From IDS-8 sp036381215 (GTDB taxonomy: Bacteria > Pseudomonadota > Gammaproteobacteria > Steroidobacterales > Woeseiaceae): a stretch of 27,368 nt of DNA. The notes beneath the pieces were generated by a model, which saw nothing but the letters and a program-made list of their open reading frames with translations, did no database searches and was not told the DNA's origin. The stretch is from the NCBI GenBank assembly GCA_036381215.1, contig DASVDF010000065.1:1-27368 (forward strand), read 5' to 3'. Each line of letters opens with the position of its first letter. Within the stretch, counting starts at the first letter, position 1. Below are positions 16,635 through 23,040 of the stretch, in pieces. The position numbers were made by a program, and so were the translations under genes.

Positions 16635-16673
16635 GACTCACCGCGTCATCCGCCCTGCGTCGCTTCGCTCCGC

Positions 16674-16765
16674 CGGGTGACCGGGATCACGTGGATCAGG
16701 TGACCGGCATCGCGTGGACTAAGTGGCCGGATCGCGCGGAATGGGTGACCGAGATCCGTGGAATA
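16674..16765. mobile_element. IS21-like multiple terminal repeats (solo end)
   Basis: Four head-to-tail imperfect units of about 23 bp with the core GGTGACCGG-x-ATC-x-CGTGGA occur at 16675, 16699, 16722 and 16742, the last ending GTGGAATACGCAA. Serial repeats of this shape, finishing in GGAATACGCA, are the transposase-binding end of IS21-type elements just before istA. Here no istA follows; instead the DNA passes directly into a truncated TetR gene. It is best read as an insertion scar or deletion remnant. Confidence 0.6.
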
Positions 16766-16786
16766 CGCAACCGCAAACCGCGCGCC

Positions 16787-16949
16787 GCGGGGCGTGCCGA
16801 TTTCGATCGCCGCGCAGTATTACGCGGCGAGCTTGATGAGCTTGCTGGTCTCGTGGATGGACCATCACTACCCCTATACGCCGGACGAGATGGAGAAGTG
16901 CTTTCATCCGCTCGTCGTACGGCCGACCGGCGGGGCAGATCAGCGATAG
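16787..16949 (+). pseudogene. TetR-family regulator C-terminal remnant
   Basis: About 53 codons to a TAG read APRGVPISIAAQYYAASLMS and SWMDHHYPYTPDEMEKCFHP, the last two helices of a TetR/AcrR ligand domain (pattern: G-x-PxxxAAxYxAxAL-x-x-L-x-WWLDH-x-MPYSPEEM). The DNA-binding head and most of the ligand domain are missing. The 5' end meets the IS21-like end repeats at about 16765, which makes an IS-mediated deletion the simple explanation. Confidence 0.72.
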
Positions 16950-17376
16950 GAGCGCCGAGACTCCGGGTCAGCTGCGGCGTCGCGCGGCGCGCCGGGCGTG
17001 TCTCCCCAGGGATGGGCCGGCTGCGCCGGGTCCGGCTGAACTGGCCGCGCCGCGCGCCGTAGTGCAGGAGGGCGGACTGGATGGCCGAGGAGCGCCCCTT
17101 CCACGTGGTCGCGCCCGGCGGCGTAGTGCAGGGAGAGGTCGGCCATGCGCCCGGAGTCTGCCAGGGGACTATTGCGCCCCTTGCGCGCCACGGTGCTCGG
17201 GGCGTTCGGCGCGAACGGCCTGCCGCGCCAGTCGCGCCCTGCGCGGATGCGCCGGCGGATGCCCTCCATCAGCCCTTGGCCGATGTCCTGCATCGCGGGA
17301 GTGAGGTCACCCGTGTGGCGCTGCAGCTCGGCCAGTGCCTGGAAGACTGCGCGGTCGCCTATCTCGACTCGGATTG
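16940..17376 (-). pseudogene. Mu-like phage virion morphogenesis protein (gpG) remnant, frameshifted
   Basis: The frame reads RVEIGDRAVFQALAELQRHT, GDLTPAMQDIGQGLMEGIRR and GRPFAPNAPSTVARKGRNSP with LADSGRMADLSLHYAAG, which is the phage virion morphogenesis family (Mu gpG, tail assembly). The end LLHYGARRGQFSRTRRSRPI and PWGDTP appears in shifted frames (near 17080 and 17010), matching the usual HQFGARRGQFGRT-x-RG-x-PIPWGDIPARP. The start codon is also lost: a TAG lies three codons upstream of the conserved start. No other Mu genes are recognised, so this is an isolated prophage relic. Confidence 0.72.
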
Positions 17377-17700
17377 TGCGCTATACAATATGTGCAGGCC
17401 AGTGCATGGGGGCGCCCGCTCATACCGGGAGTCGTTACGGACGTAGAGTCCCCGGGGCTGGCCGCTTCCTCATGCTCTTGAGCGTCACCATGCGCCGGCG
17501 CGCACGCCATTCTGCTCGTACTCGTGCAGGATCGCCGGCATGCCTGTGTCGGTCTGCCCGAGATGAGCAGCCCCAGCGTCATGTGGCGGTCCGGGTCCGG
17601 CGCGGTGGCGTCGATGGGCGCGCCGCCGCGCTCGCCGATCGCCCGCTCCGCGTAGCGCCGCGCGGCCTGACATTCTCGAGGGCCTGCAGGCATTCGACGC
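17377..17700. other. Decayed coding DNA, unidentified
   Basis: The minus strand carries protein-like stretches in two frames, YAERAIGERGGAPIDATAPD then HMTLGLLIS and, shifted by one, GQTDTGMPAILHEYEQNGVR ending AGAW. I do not recognise the family. It may belong to the same relic prophage as the gpG piece or to the region beyond the truncated LysR gene. No start codon or ribosome site supports expression. Confidence 0.35.
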
Positions 17701-17905
17701 AACGCTCGAAGTAGACGCGGCCTGCTTCCGTCAGACCCACGCGACGCGTAGTTCGGTCGAACAGGCGCGCTCCGATGCGCGCCTCGAGCGCAGCCACGTT
17801 CTTACTGACGGCGGCTGTGGACATTCGCAGCTCGCGAGCGGCCGCGGCGAAGCTCGCGTGCTGTGCAACCTGTACGAACACCTTCATGTTGCGCACTTGG
17901 TCCAC
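17701..17905 (-). pseudogene. LysR-family regulator N-terminal fragment, copy B
   Basis: From a GTG at 17905 the frame reads MDQVRNMKVFVQVAQHASFA, AAARELRMSTAAVSKNVAAL and EARIGARLFDRTTRRVGLTE then AGRVYFERCVECLQALENV, a complete LysR winged-helix head and the start of the linker helix. The effector domain (about 200 residues) is missing: after ENV the frame runs into unrelated DNA at about 17680. Its middle is duplicated at 8281-8427. It is divergent from the methyltransferase at 18025, the arrangement of a LysR gene and its target. No clear ribosome site is seen. Confidence 0.82.
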
Positions 17906-18024
17906 AGGGCCGATTCTGCATTGTCTCCTTTACGGAAACAATCCATTTCTCGGTCAGCGGATAGGCGTGGCGACGGCATTCGGCTAGCGTTCTTTAGACA
18001 CTCGGTCCGCGATGGAGGACGGCG

Positions 18025-18843
18025 ATGAGCGAACGCCCGGTGCTTCCCGCCTACAGCATGAACCAGACGAACTTCCCCTGGCTGTACGAACGCAAGGTGG
18101 TCGGTCCGATATTCGAGCCCTGGGCCAAGGTCATGCTCGATCGCGCTCGGATCTCATCCGGTCAGTCCGTGCTCGACGTCGCCTGCGGCACGGGCATCGT
18201 GGCGAGGCTCGCCGGAGCACGCGTGGGCGAGGCGGCTCGGATCGTCGGCGTGGACGTGAGCGGTCCTATGCTCGCCGTCGCACGGGAAATCGAGCCGAGC
18301 ATCGACTGGCGCGAAGGCGACGCCGCGGCGCTGCCGATCGGTCCTGGAGAGCGGTTCGACCGTGTGCTGTGTCAGCAAGGTCTCCAGTTCTTCGGGGATC
18401 GGGCGGCGGCCGCGCGCGAGCTGCGGCGCGCGGTGGACCCCGGCGGCGTGGCGCTCGTGGCGGTGTGGCGCTCCGCGCGAGAGATGCCTCCGTACGACGA
18501 GCTGCAACGAGTGGCGGAGCGCCATCTCGGCGTCGAGATTCACGACGAGCGCTATGCTTTCGACGACGCGGATGCGTTGCGGCGCGTGCTGGCCGAGGCC
18601 GGATTCCGCGACGTGCAGGTGGAGACGCTGTCCCTTACGCATCGCTTCCCGGACGCCGCGGAGTTCGTGCGCATGAACGCGATGGCGCTCGTCGGCATGA
18701 GCGGCGCCGATCTCGGCGACGAAGAGCGGCAGCGCGTGCTCGAGGCGATTGTGGAGGAAAGCGTGACGGCCGTGCGCTCCTTCATGCACGGCGCCGCGGG
18801 CGTCTGGGACATGCGCACGAACCTGGCGGTCGCCGTCCCTTGA
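18025..18843 (+). CDS. Class I SAM-dependent methyltransferase
   Basis: A 272-residue methyltransferase. Motif I is SVLDVACGTGIVARLAG near residue 48, followed by the acidic IVGVDVSGPMLAVAREIE, WREGDAAALPIGPGERFDRV and VDPGGVALVAVWRSAREMP. The C-terminal 110 residues (RRVLAEAGFRDVQVETLSLT; then VEESVTAVRSFMHGAAGVWD) form a cap-like extension seen in UbiE-like enzymes of unknown substrate. GGAGGA lies eight bases before the ATG. A LysR head fragment is divergent 119 bp away and may be what is left of its regulator. Confidence 0.9.
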   Translation: MSERPVLPAYSMNQTNFPWLYERKVVGPIFEPWAKVMLDRARISSGQSVLDVACGTGIVARLAGARVGEAARIVGVDVSGPMLAVAREIEPSIDWREGDAAALPIGPGERFDRVLCQQGLQFFGDRAAAARELRRAVDPGGVALVAVWRSAREMPPYDELQRVAERHLGVEIHDERYAFDDADALRRVLAEAGFRDVQVETLSLTHRFPDAAEFVRMNAMALVGMSGADLGDEERQRVLEAIVEESVTAVRSFMHGAAGVWDMRTNLAVAVP

Positions 18844-18891
18844 CGACGGCCGACCCGTGCCGCCGGTGCAGCACGTCCTTGTCGTGCCACA

Positions 18892-19042
18892 TCATCGGCT
18901 CGCGCTCAGAAGCAGGATTTGCTCGTGTCGGAAGCAATCCGTCGTATGATCGTTGACCACGCCGGTTGACCGCACGAAGGCATAGACGCCCGTCGGTCCT
19001 AGGAAACGGAAGCCGCGCTTCTCGAAGTCCTTCAACGCGAAC
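18892..19042 (-). pseudogene. DNA-3-methyladenine glycosylase I C-terminal remnant
   Basis: About 49 codons read LKDFEKRGFRFLGPTGVYAF and VRSTGVVNDHTTDCFRHEQI to a TGA. Tag proteins end LSKDLKKRGFRFVGPT-x-CYAFMQA-x-GMVNDH-x-x-x-CF, with the His and Cys that bind the structural zinc; both are present here (NDH, DCFRH). The N-terminal three quarters with the base-binding pocket are gone: at about 19042 the sequence turns into the opposite-strand HolA-like piece. It is a truncated relic. Confidence 0.75.
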
Positions 19043-19046
19043 GCCC

Positions 19047-19378
19047 GCCTTGGCGGCTGCGGGCGTCCGGTTCGAACCGGGCGTGGCGCGGTTCCTGGTC
19101 AAACTGGCCGAACCCGATCTGGCGGTCCTCGAGGGCGAGGTGGCCAAGCTTGCGGCCTTCGTGGGGGAGGGAGGCCGGATCAGCGCGAGACCGTGCGCGA
19201 GATGCTCGAGAGCCGCCGGGCGGGCGAGACCTCAGTCTTCGAGCGGGTGGATGCGGTGGCCGCCCGGCTCGTCGACGACGCGATGGGCACGATCGAGCGC
19301 GACAACCCGGTGCTGCCAAGGATGACGCCCGCCCCGCCCTGGACAAGACCCGACTGGGCAGCTCGTCGATCTCATTAG
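19047..19378 (+). pseudogene. DNA polymerase III delta (HolA)-like fragment, frameshifted
   Basis: In one frame AAAGVRFEPGVARFLVKLAE, PDLAVLEGEVAKLAAFVGEG and GRIS; in the next frame ETVREMLESRRAGETSVFER and VDAVAARLVDDAMGTIERDN. The D-L-x-x-L-x-x-E-x-x-KLA-x-x-x-GEGGRI pattern followed by a V-x-x-M and F-x-x-VDA resembles the AAA+ lid and linker of HolA, the clamp-loader delta subunit. Both ends are missing and the frames differ at about 19185. Likeness is moderate, and another origin is possible. Nothing recognisable lies in 19379-19672. Confidence 0.35.
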
Positions 19379-19672
19379 CAACAGCCGCGCAGGTGGCGAG
19401 GACGCCGGCTCGAAGGACGTGCTCGGGCGGCCGTTGCGTGGAGGACAAATGCGCCGCCGCCGTCCTCGCTCGATCGTCGGCCGGCGTCCCGTGTAAGCAG
19501 CAGGCCGAAGCCGGCCGGCTGAATGATGCGGCCGCCAGGAACCGGAGGTGTTGACGGCGCGCCGGCTACTATTAGCATTCAAAGTTTCATGGCCATTTGT
19601 TAACAAGTCGGCGTTATTCACGCTGGTGAGAACAAGCTCCCATGAGGCGGGGTCCATCGGGCACGTACGAGA

Positions 19673-20048
19673 TCACCGCGACTGCCGGCGAGGCGATGCG
19701 CGCCTTCGTGCCCGCGCCGCTGCCGCACTCACGAACGAACGCTGCTTACTCCATGTTGCCGCAACTCTGGGCGCCTTTGCGTCGCTGCTGACGCTCGAGG
19801 AGCTGCCAACGGCGCCATTGCCTTCTACCTTTTTCGTATCAGCCAACCCAAGCAGAATCGCCAGGAGCACCAAAGGAATGCAGGCTCCAACCAGATATTT
19901 TCCAAACGATGCTCAAGGCATCTATATTCGTGCCGCGAAGTCGAAGCGCAATATCAAGGAGACCTGAAGCGCCCCAGACAAGAAGACATATGAACGCCAC
20001 GAGCACGATTTCGCCGGATACCTTCGAACTCGCATTTGAATCCGCCAT
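19673..20048 (-). pseudogene. Two-helix membrane protein, one frameshift; possible last cassette
   Basis: From ATG 20048 the frame reads MADSNASSKVSGEIVLVAFI with helix 1 (IVLVAFICLLVWGASGLLDI) and then NIDALSIVW. The second helix, YLVGACIPLVLLAILLGLAD followed by TKKVEGNG, is in another frame; the switch falls at the T run 19898-19901 (AAAA on the coding strand, AAA expected). A low-complexity Ser-rich tail follows to 19673. It reads in the cassette direction just beyond the last attC (20136), so it may be a sixth cassette whose attC has been lost. No family is recognised. Confidence 0.5.
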
Positions 20049-20135
20049 GCTTCACGACTCCGAGTTCTTGCACACGTGAATGTCTGTCATCTCTCCTGGG
20101 TGGAAGGCGCCGGAGGGCAGGCGACGTCCAGAGGC

Positions 20136-20225
20136 GCCTAACGTCCACGCTCACCGGCGCGCGCGGCACGGCGACTGATGAACCGTGACGCTCGCGCGCC
20201 CGTCCCGTGCGGCGTGCTGTTAGGT
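20136..20225 (-). other. attC: attC site of cassette 5
   Basis: Reading on the minus strand the site starts with R'' ACCTAAC (20225-20219) and ends with R' GTTAGGC (20142-20136), 90 bp in all. The inner sequence is a long GC-rich imperfect palindrome (GCCGCACGGGACGGGCGCGC against GCCGTGCCGCGCGCGCC). R' fits GTTRRRY. Confidence 0.82.
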
Positions 20226-20423
20226 TCGTGTCTCATACTCGACGCCAATGAACTGAGAGTGCGCTTTCTTGAGTTCGGAGAAAAGGCTGTCGGTGTACCG
20301 CCCCTCTAGGCTCCTAATTGCCTGCGTGGGTTGTCCACAAGCTCGTAACAGCGAAAAGAGCCGGAGCTGCGCGAAGGCGCACACATCTGATACCAGACGA
20401 GCGGAATGACCAAGATTGTGCGA
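20220..20423 (-). pseudogene. Cassette 5 gene, 5'-truncated
   Basis: A 67-codon open frame follows a TGA and ends at a TAA embedded in the attC R'' box. It reads HSARLVSDVCAFAQLRLFSL, LRACGQPTQAIRSLEGRYTD and SLFSELKKAHSQFIGVEYET, which has the composition of a real helical protein. No ATG is present; the first in-frame start is a GTG at 20384, giving about 54 residues. The cassette is only about 300 bp, so the gene head has probably been deleted. I do not recognise the family. Confidence 0.5.
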
Positions 20424-20437
20424 TCATTTTACTCGCC

Positions 20438-20501
20438 GTCTAACGTTCTGCTAACCGGCGCGCGCCGTTGTCTGCGCGTCAGGTTGAGCGGCGGGTTAGC
20501 T
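20438..20501 (-). other. attC: attC site of cassette 4
   Basis: A short 64-bp site. Minus-strand R'' is AGCTAAC (20501-20495) and R' is GTTAGAC (20444-20438). The middle folds as CCCGCCGCTCAACCTGACGC against GGCGCGCGCC-GGTTAGC. The TGA of the cassette 4 gene lies inside the site, so gene and attC overlap. Confidence 0.82.
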
Positions 20502-21057
20502 CTTTAAGCCTTTTCCAATAGTATACAACCTTAGCACGCCACTTGGACTCAAAATCGTGTGTGTACTCCAAGCTATACACTTCTGCCTTTCCTATTTCGA
20601 CGATCATAAGCTCTTTGCACCAAAGCTCATGGTAGCCGTGTGATGTTTCAAGCAAGAAAAGCAGCTTTGCAGGAATATCCGACCAACTAACATCGCTGAT
20701 TCGAATATCGGTGTGGCCGTTAGCGGCAATTTCGAATATTTCCTTACTGTCGAAAATCCTCTCCGAAACCGGGAAAAGCTCAGAATATTCTGGCTTTCCT
20801 CCGTGCTTCTTTTGAACCTCGTATTTCTTCCTTCTATAACAATCCGTACGTCTTATTACTACAGGATGCGGCTTCACATTTTTTACGACCAAGATGAATG
20901 TTGCCTTGTCGTTTTTCTTATGGATGACCGTTCTTACTATCTTTAAAGGCCTTCGGGCGCTTCGATACCAGCTCGTCATGGCGCTCACAATTGCGACAAT
21001 CGCTGATAACGACGCCAAGATGTCGACCGCGATTTTGAATTTTTCCAATTTTTCCAA
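20479..21057 (-). CDS. Cassette 4: membrane-anchored hypothetical protein
   Basis: A 192-residue protein with one N-terminal transmembrane helix (residues 8-30, KIAVDILASLSAIVAIVSAM) and a soluble beta-rich domain: FILVVKNVKPHPVVIRRTDC, EIAANGHTDIRISDVSWSD and LLFLLETSHGYHELWCKELM. The start is a TTG at 21057 with GGGAG seven bases before it. Codon use and low GC differ from the chromosomal genes. It fits single-pass cassette proteins of unknown role; the ordered domain after the helix (N-terminus short, inside) would be cytoplasmic or periplasmic depending on orientation, which cannot be settled here. Confidence 0.8.
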   Translation of the reverse strand: MEKLEKFKIAVDILASLSAIVAIVSAMTSWYRSARRPLKIVRTVIHKKNDKATFILVVKNVKPHPVVIRRTDCYRRKKYEVQKKHGGKPEYSELFPVSERIFDSKEIFEIAANGHTDIRISDVSWSDIPAKLLFLLETSHGYHELWCKELMIVEIGKAEVYSLEYTHDFESKWRAKVVYYWKRLKELTRRST

Positions 21058-21073
21058 TCGTGCGCTCCCGGAG

Positions 21074-21161
21074 AGCTAACGTGGAGTTGTGCGGCGCCGC
21101 AACACGTCGCTTAATTAAAGATGTCTGCTCGCAGCGCGTCCGCACCAACGCCATGTTAGGT
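21074..21161 (-). other. attC: attC site of cassette 3
   Basis: An 88-bp site. Minus-strand R'' is ACCTAAC (21161-21155) and R' is GTTAGCT (21080-21074). The arms GTTGGTGCGG and CCGCACAAC pair with one extrahelical position, as in typical 59-base elements. The central loop (ATCTTTAATTAAG) is AT-rich. Confidence 0.87.
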
Positions 21162-21163
21162 GC

Positions 21164-21520
21164 TCACTTAAAAAAGTGAGCGCCCGAAAGGGGCGACCAA
21201 GACAATGACCTGACCGCCCTGACAGACCTGACTGCCTTCACGCCCTTCACCGGTCTAACGTGCTTAACACCCTTGACCGGCTTGACATGCTTCACAGGCT
21301 TTACGGGGCCACCGGTCGCGTCGTCGGTGAAGAAGACGCAGCGACCAGACGTATCGCGGACCCACCCGTCCTCAAACCAGCCTATGTGCTTGCCAGAAAA
21401 CGAGTAGACAGCATCTCCATGCATGAAAGCTACTGGCTCTCCGGAGAACAGGTAGATGTGTTCGCCGTCCTCACAGTAAGCGATCGGAGCACCTGACTTG
21501 TCGTAGAAGTCGATAGCCAT
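21164..21520 (-). CDS. Cassette 3b: 4-fold beta flower-like protein with KPVK tail
   Basis: A 118-residue protein. Residues 1-70 are four strand-turn units, DFYDKSGAPIAYCEDGEHIY, LFSGEPVAFMHGDAVYSFSG, KHIGWFEDGWVRDTSGRCVF, matching what I know as the 4-fold beta flower domain. Residues 74-106 are a tandem KPVKxV repeat (GPVKPVKHVKPVKGVKHVRP and on), probably an extended basic arm able to touch nucleic acid or a partner. The C-terminus (SWSPLSGAHFFK) runs to three bases before attC. ATG 21520 has AGGGGGA four bases upstream and lies 12 bp after the HEPN-like gene, so the two are in one cassette and operon. Function is unknown. Confidence 0.78.
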   Translation of the reverse strand: MAIDFYDKSGAPIAYCEDGEHIYLFSGEPVAFMHGDAVYSFSGKHIGWFEDGWVRDTSGRCVFFTDDATGGPVKPVKHVKPVKGVKHVRPVKGVKAVRSVRAVRSLSWSPLSGAHFFK

Positions 21521-21532
21521 GCAATCCCCCTG

Positions 21533-22197
21533 CTAGCCGAGAAAATCCGCCGCGAAACGGCGGACCCATTTGAGCGTGTCTTCGACATCTTCCTTCTTGA
21601 CTTTGTCGAAATGCCTATGGTCTGCATTGTTTCGGACGTCAGCTATTGCGGTAATTCTCTTGAGTACCAGCTTGTCGTAGGTTCCGGCCTTCGCAAGCTC
21701 GGCGTTCAGCTTGTCAATCGACGTCTTGCCGGGAACAGAGATGCCCTTGGATTCGGCCAATTTCCGAAGTGTGTCCTCGAGGACTGCGCCAGCAAGCGAG
21801 GCAGCCGGAACGTGAAATCCCTGAGCGAAGAGATGTTCGGCCTGCTCGAGGAAATCATCCAACACTTCGGCGGCGACCAACGCCCGGACCTGGAAAATCA
21901 TCCCTCCCTCGTAGTCCCGGCTTGCAGCCTCAAGTACCCATAGCAGTCTTTGAAGTAGTAGCTATTTAAAGCAGTGGCCTTGTCTTCAGCCAGCGTCTTC
22001 AATTGCTGATAGTGGTCACTGCCTTCCCCGCATGAGCGCCTAACAAGGTTGAGCGCTTCGGTCCGGAATCGCATGTACGAAACATCATCAATGCAGCTCC
22101 GGTACTCCTTGCCATTCCAGCCGGCTCGCTGAAGCAGTGCCCGTCCCTCAGCTAAGAGAGCCTTAAACGTCTCTGCGATGCGCTGGTCAACGTTCAT
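21533..22197 (-). pseudogene. Cassette 3a: HEPN-like protein, split by one base
   Basis: Two overlapping frames are best read as one gene. The first starts at ATG 22197 (MNVDQRIAETFKALLAEGRA, through ALNSYYFKDCYGYLR) and the second holds MIFQVRALVAAEVLDDFLEQ, HLFAQGFHVPAASLAGAVLE, DTLRKLAESKGISVPGKTSI and ITAIADVRNNADH. Restoring one G at CCC 21937-21939 gives CYGVLEAASRDYEGGMIFQV, a continuous product of about 222 residues. The RNNADH motif fits the R-x4-H of HEPN domains. It may be a decayed gene, an assembly error, or two proteins with an ATGA overlap. HEPN proteins are often RNA-cutting toxins or their inactive relatives. Confidence 0.7.
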
Positions 22198-22206
22198 CCG
22201 GCAAGC

Positions 22207-22332
22207 ACCGAACGTGCAGTTCAGCGGCCCCCCACTGACGTGTCACGCGCGGCGCAGGCGCACATTGACAACGCCGCGCCTGCGCCGCGCGCACGATGCC
22301 GTAGCACGGTCCGCTGCAACTGCGGGTTAGAC
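22207..22332 (-). other. attC: attC site of cassette 2
   Basis: A 126-bp site. Minus-strand R'' is GTCTAAC (22332-22326) and the other end is GTTCGGT (22213-22207), a variant of GTTRRRY with C in place of a purine. Stem arms CGCAGTTGCAGCGGACC and GGCCGCTGAACTGC match, with extrahelical bases. The centre is an extra GC-rich palindrome of about 30 bp (GCGCGGCGCAGGCGCGGCG against GCGCCTGCGCCGCGCG). Confidence 0.85.
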
Positions 22333-22886
22333 GTCATCCGCGTCCTGCCAATGCCCGCAGAGTTCGCAGCTCCCACCAAACAGAGGCACGGTAGGCGCTT
22401 CGCATTCATCACAGTAAGTGGTCGGTTTGCCCTGCTGCTCGAGGCACGCTTGAATCCGTGTGCCGTGTGCCCTCGCAAATTCATGTAGGCCATCGATAAG
22501 AACGCGCCACGTATCATCGCGCCTGAACTGTTCCGACAAGTCCACGCCCAAGTGATCTTGGCCAAACGAGAATGCGAAACTGAGCGCGTTTCCGACGATA
22601 AACCGGTTCGCGCTCGGTTGTTTCCCATTCGTAGTGTTCGATAGCGTTGCGCGTCCTTCGCAGCGACCGAATGTGTTCAGCGTCTTGGTCAGAGATAGGC
22701 ACGCCAGCGATTTTCTTGAGTCTCGAAATGGCAGTGTCAACTGTGACGGTGCGCGCTTCAAGGCTGGGGTACTTGTCGACGTTCTCCCATATCAAGGCGG
22801 CATTAGTTCGGCGGAGCCGCTCCTTTCTGTCGCGGTGAGTCAGTCGCGTTTGCGAGGAGATCGAACTTGATCGGCCTAGATCTCAT
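22327..22886 (-). pseudogene. Cassette 2: HEPN-like protein with Zn-ribbon tail, deleted and frameshifted
   Basis: Three frames add up to one known-looking cassette gene. It starts at ATG 22886 (MRSRPIKFDLLANATDS), resumes in another frame with RKERLRRTNAALIWENVDKY, PSLEARTVTVDTAISRLKKI and HIRSLRRTRNAIEHYEWETT, then in a third with NRFIVGNALSFAFSFGQDHL and GKPTTYCDECEAPTVPLFGG plus CELCGHW. RNAIEH is a HEPN R-x4-H motif, and the paired CxxC motifs form a zinc ribbon. About 30 codons are missing after ATDS, and a base is lost or gained near 22605. The TAA stop lies in the attC R'' box. Probably inactive. Confidence 0.68.
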
Positions 22887-22904
22887 GAAGGGGCATCCGA
22901 TGAC

Positions 22905-23030
22905 GTCTAACGCCGCAGTTCAGCGGCCGCATGACCACGTGGCCACCGCGGCGCGAGCGCATAATGAAATGGAGCGCTCGCGCCGTCGCCGCGCCGACGT
23001 GTCACGGTCCGCTGCAACTGCTTGTTGGGC
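22905..23030 (-). other. attC: attC site of cassette 1
   Basis: A 126-bp site. Minus-strand R'' is GCCCAAC (23030-23024) and R' is GTTAGAC (22911-22905). Stem arms CAGTTGCAGCGGACCGTG and GCGGCCGCTGAACTGC are almost the same as in the cassette 2 site, so the two sites are of one type. The inner part is a different GC-rich palindrome (GGCGCGAGCGC-x-GCGCTCGCGCC). Confidence 0.88.
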
Positions 23031-23040
23031 GCCACGCCTC

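Noticed and set aside
21163..21181. Hairpin GCTCACTT-AAAA-AAGTGAGC as a terminator
   Set aside because: It lies at the end of the coding region of cassette 3b and has no T run on the coding side, so termination is not supported.
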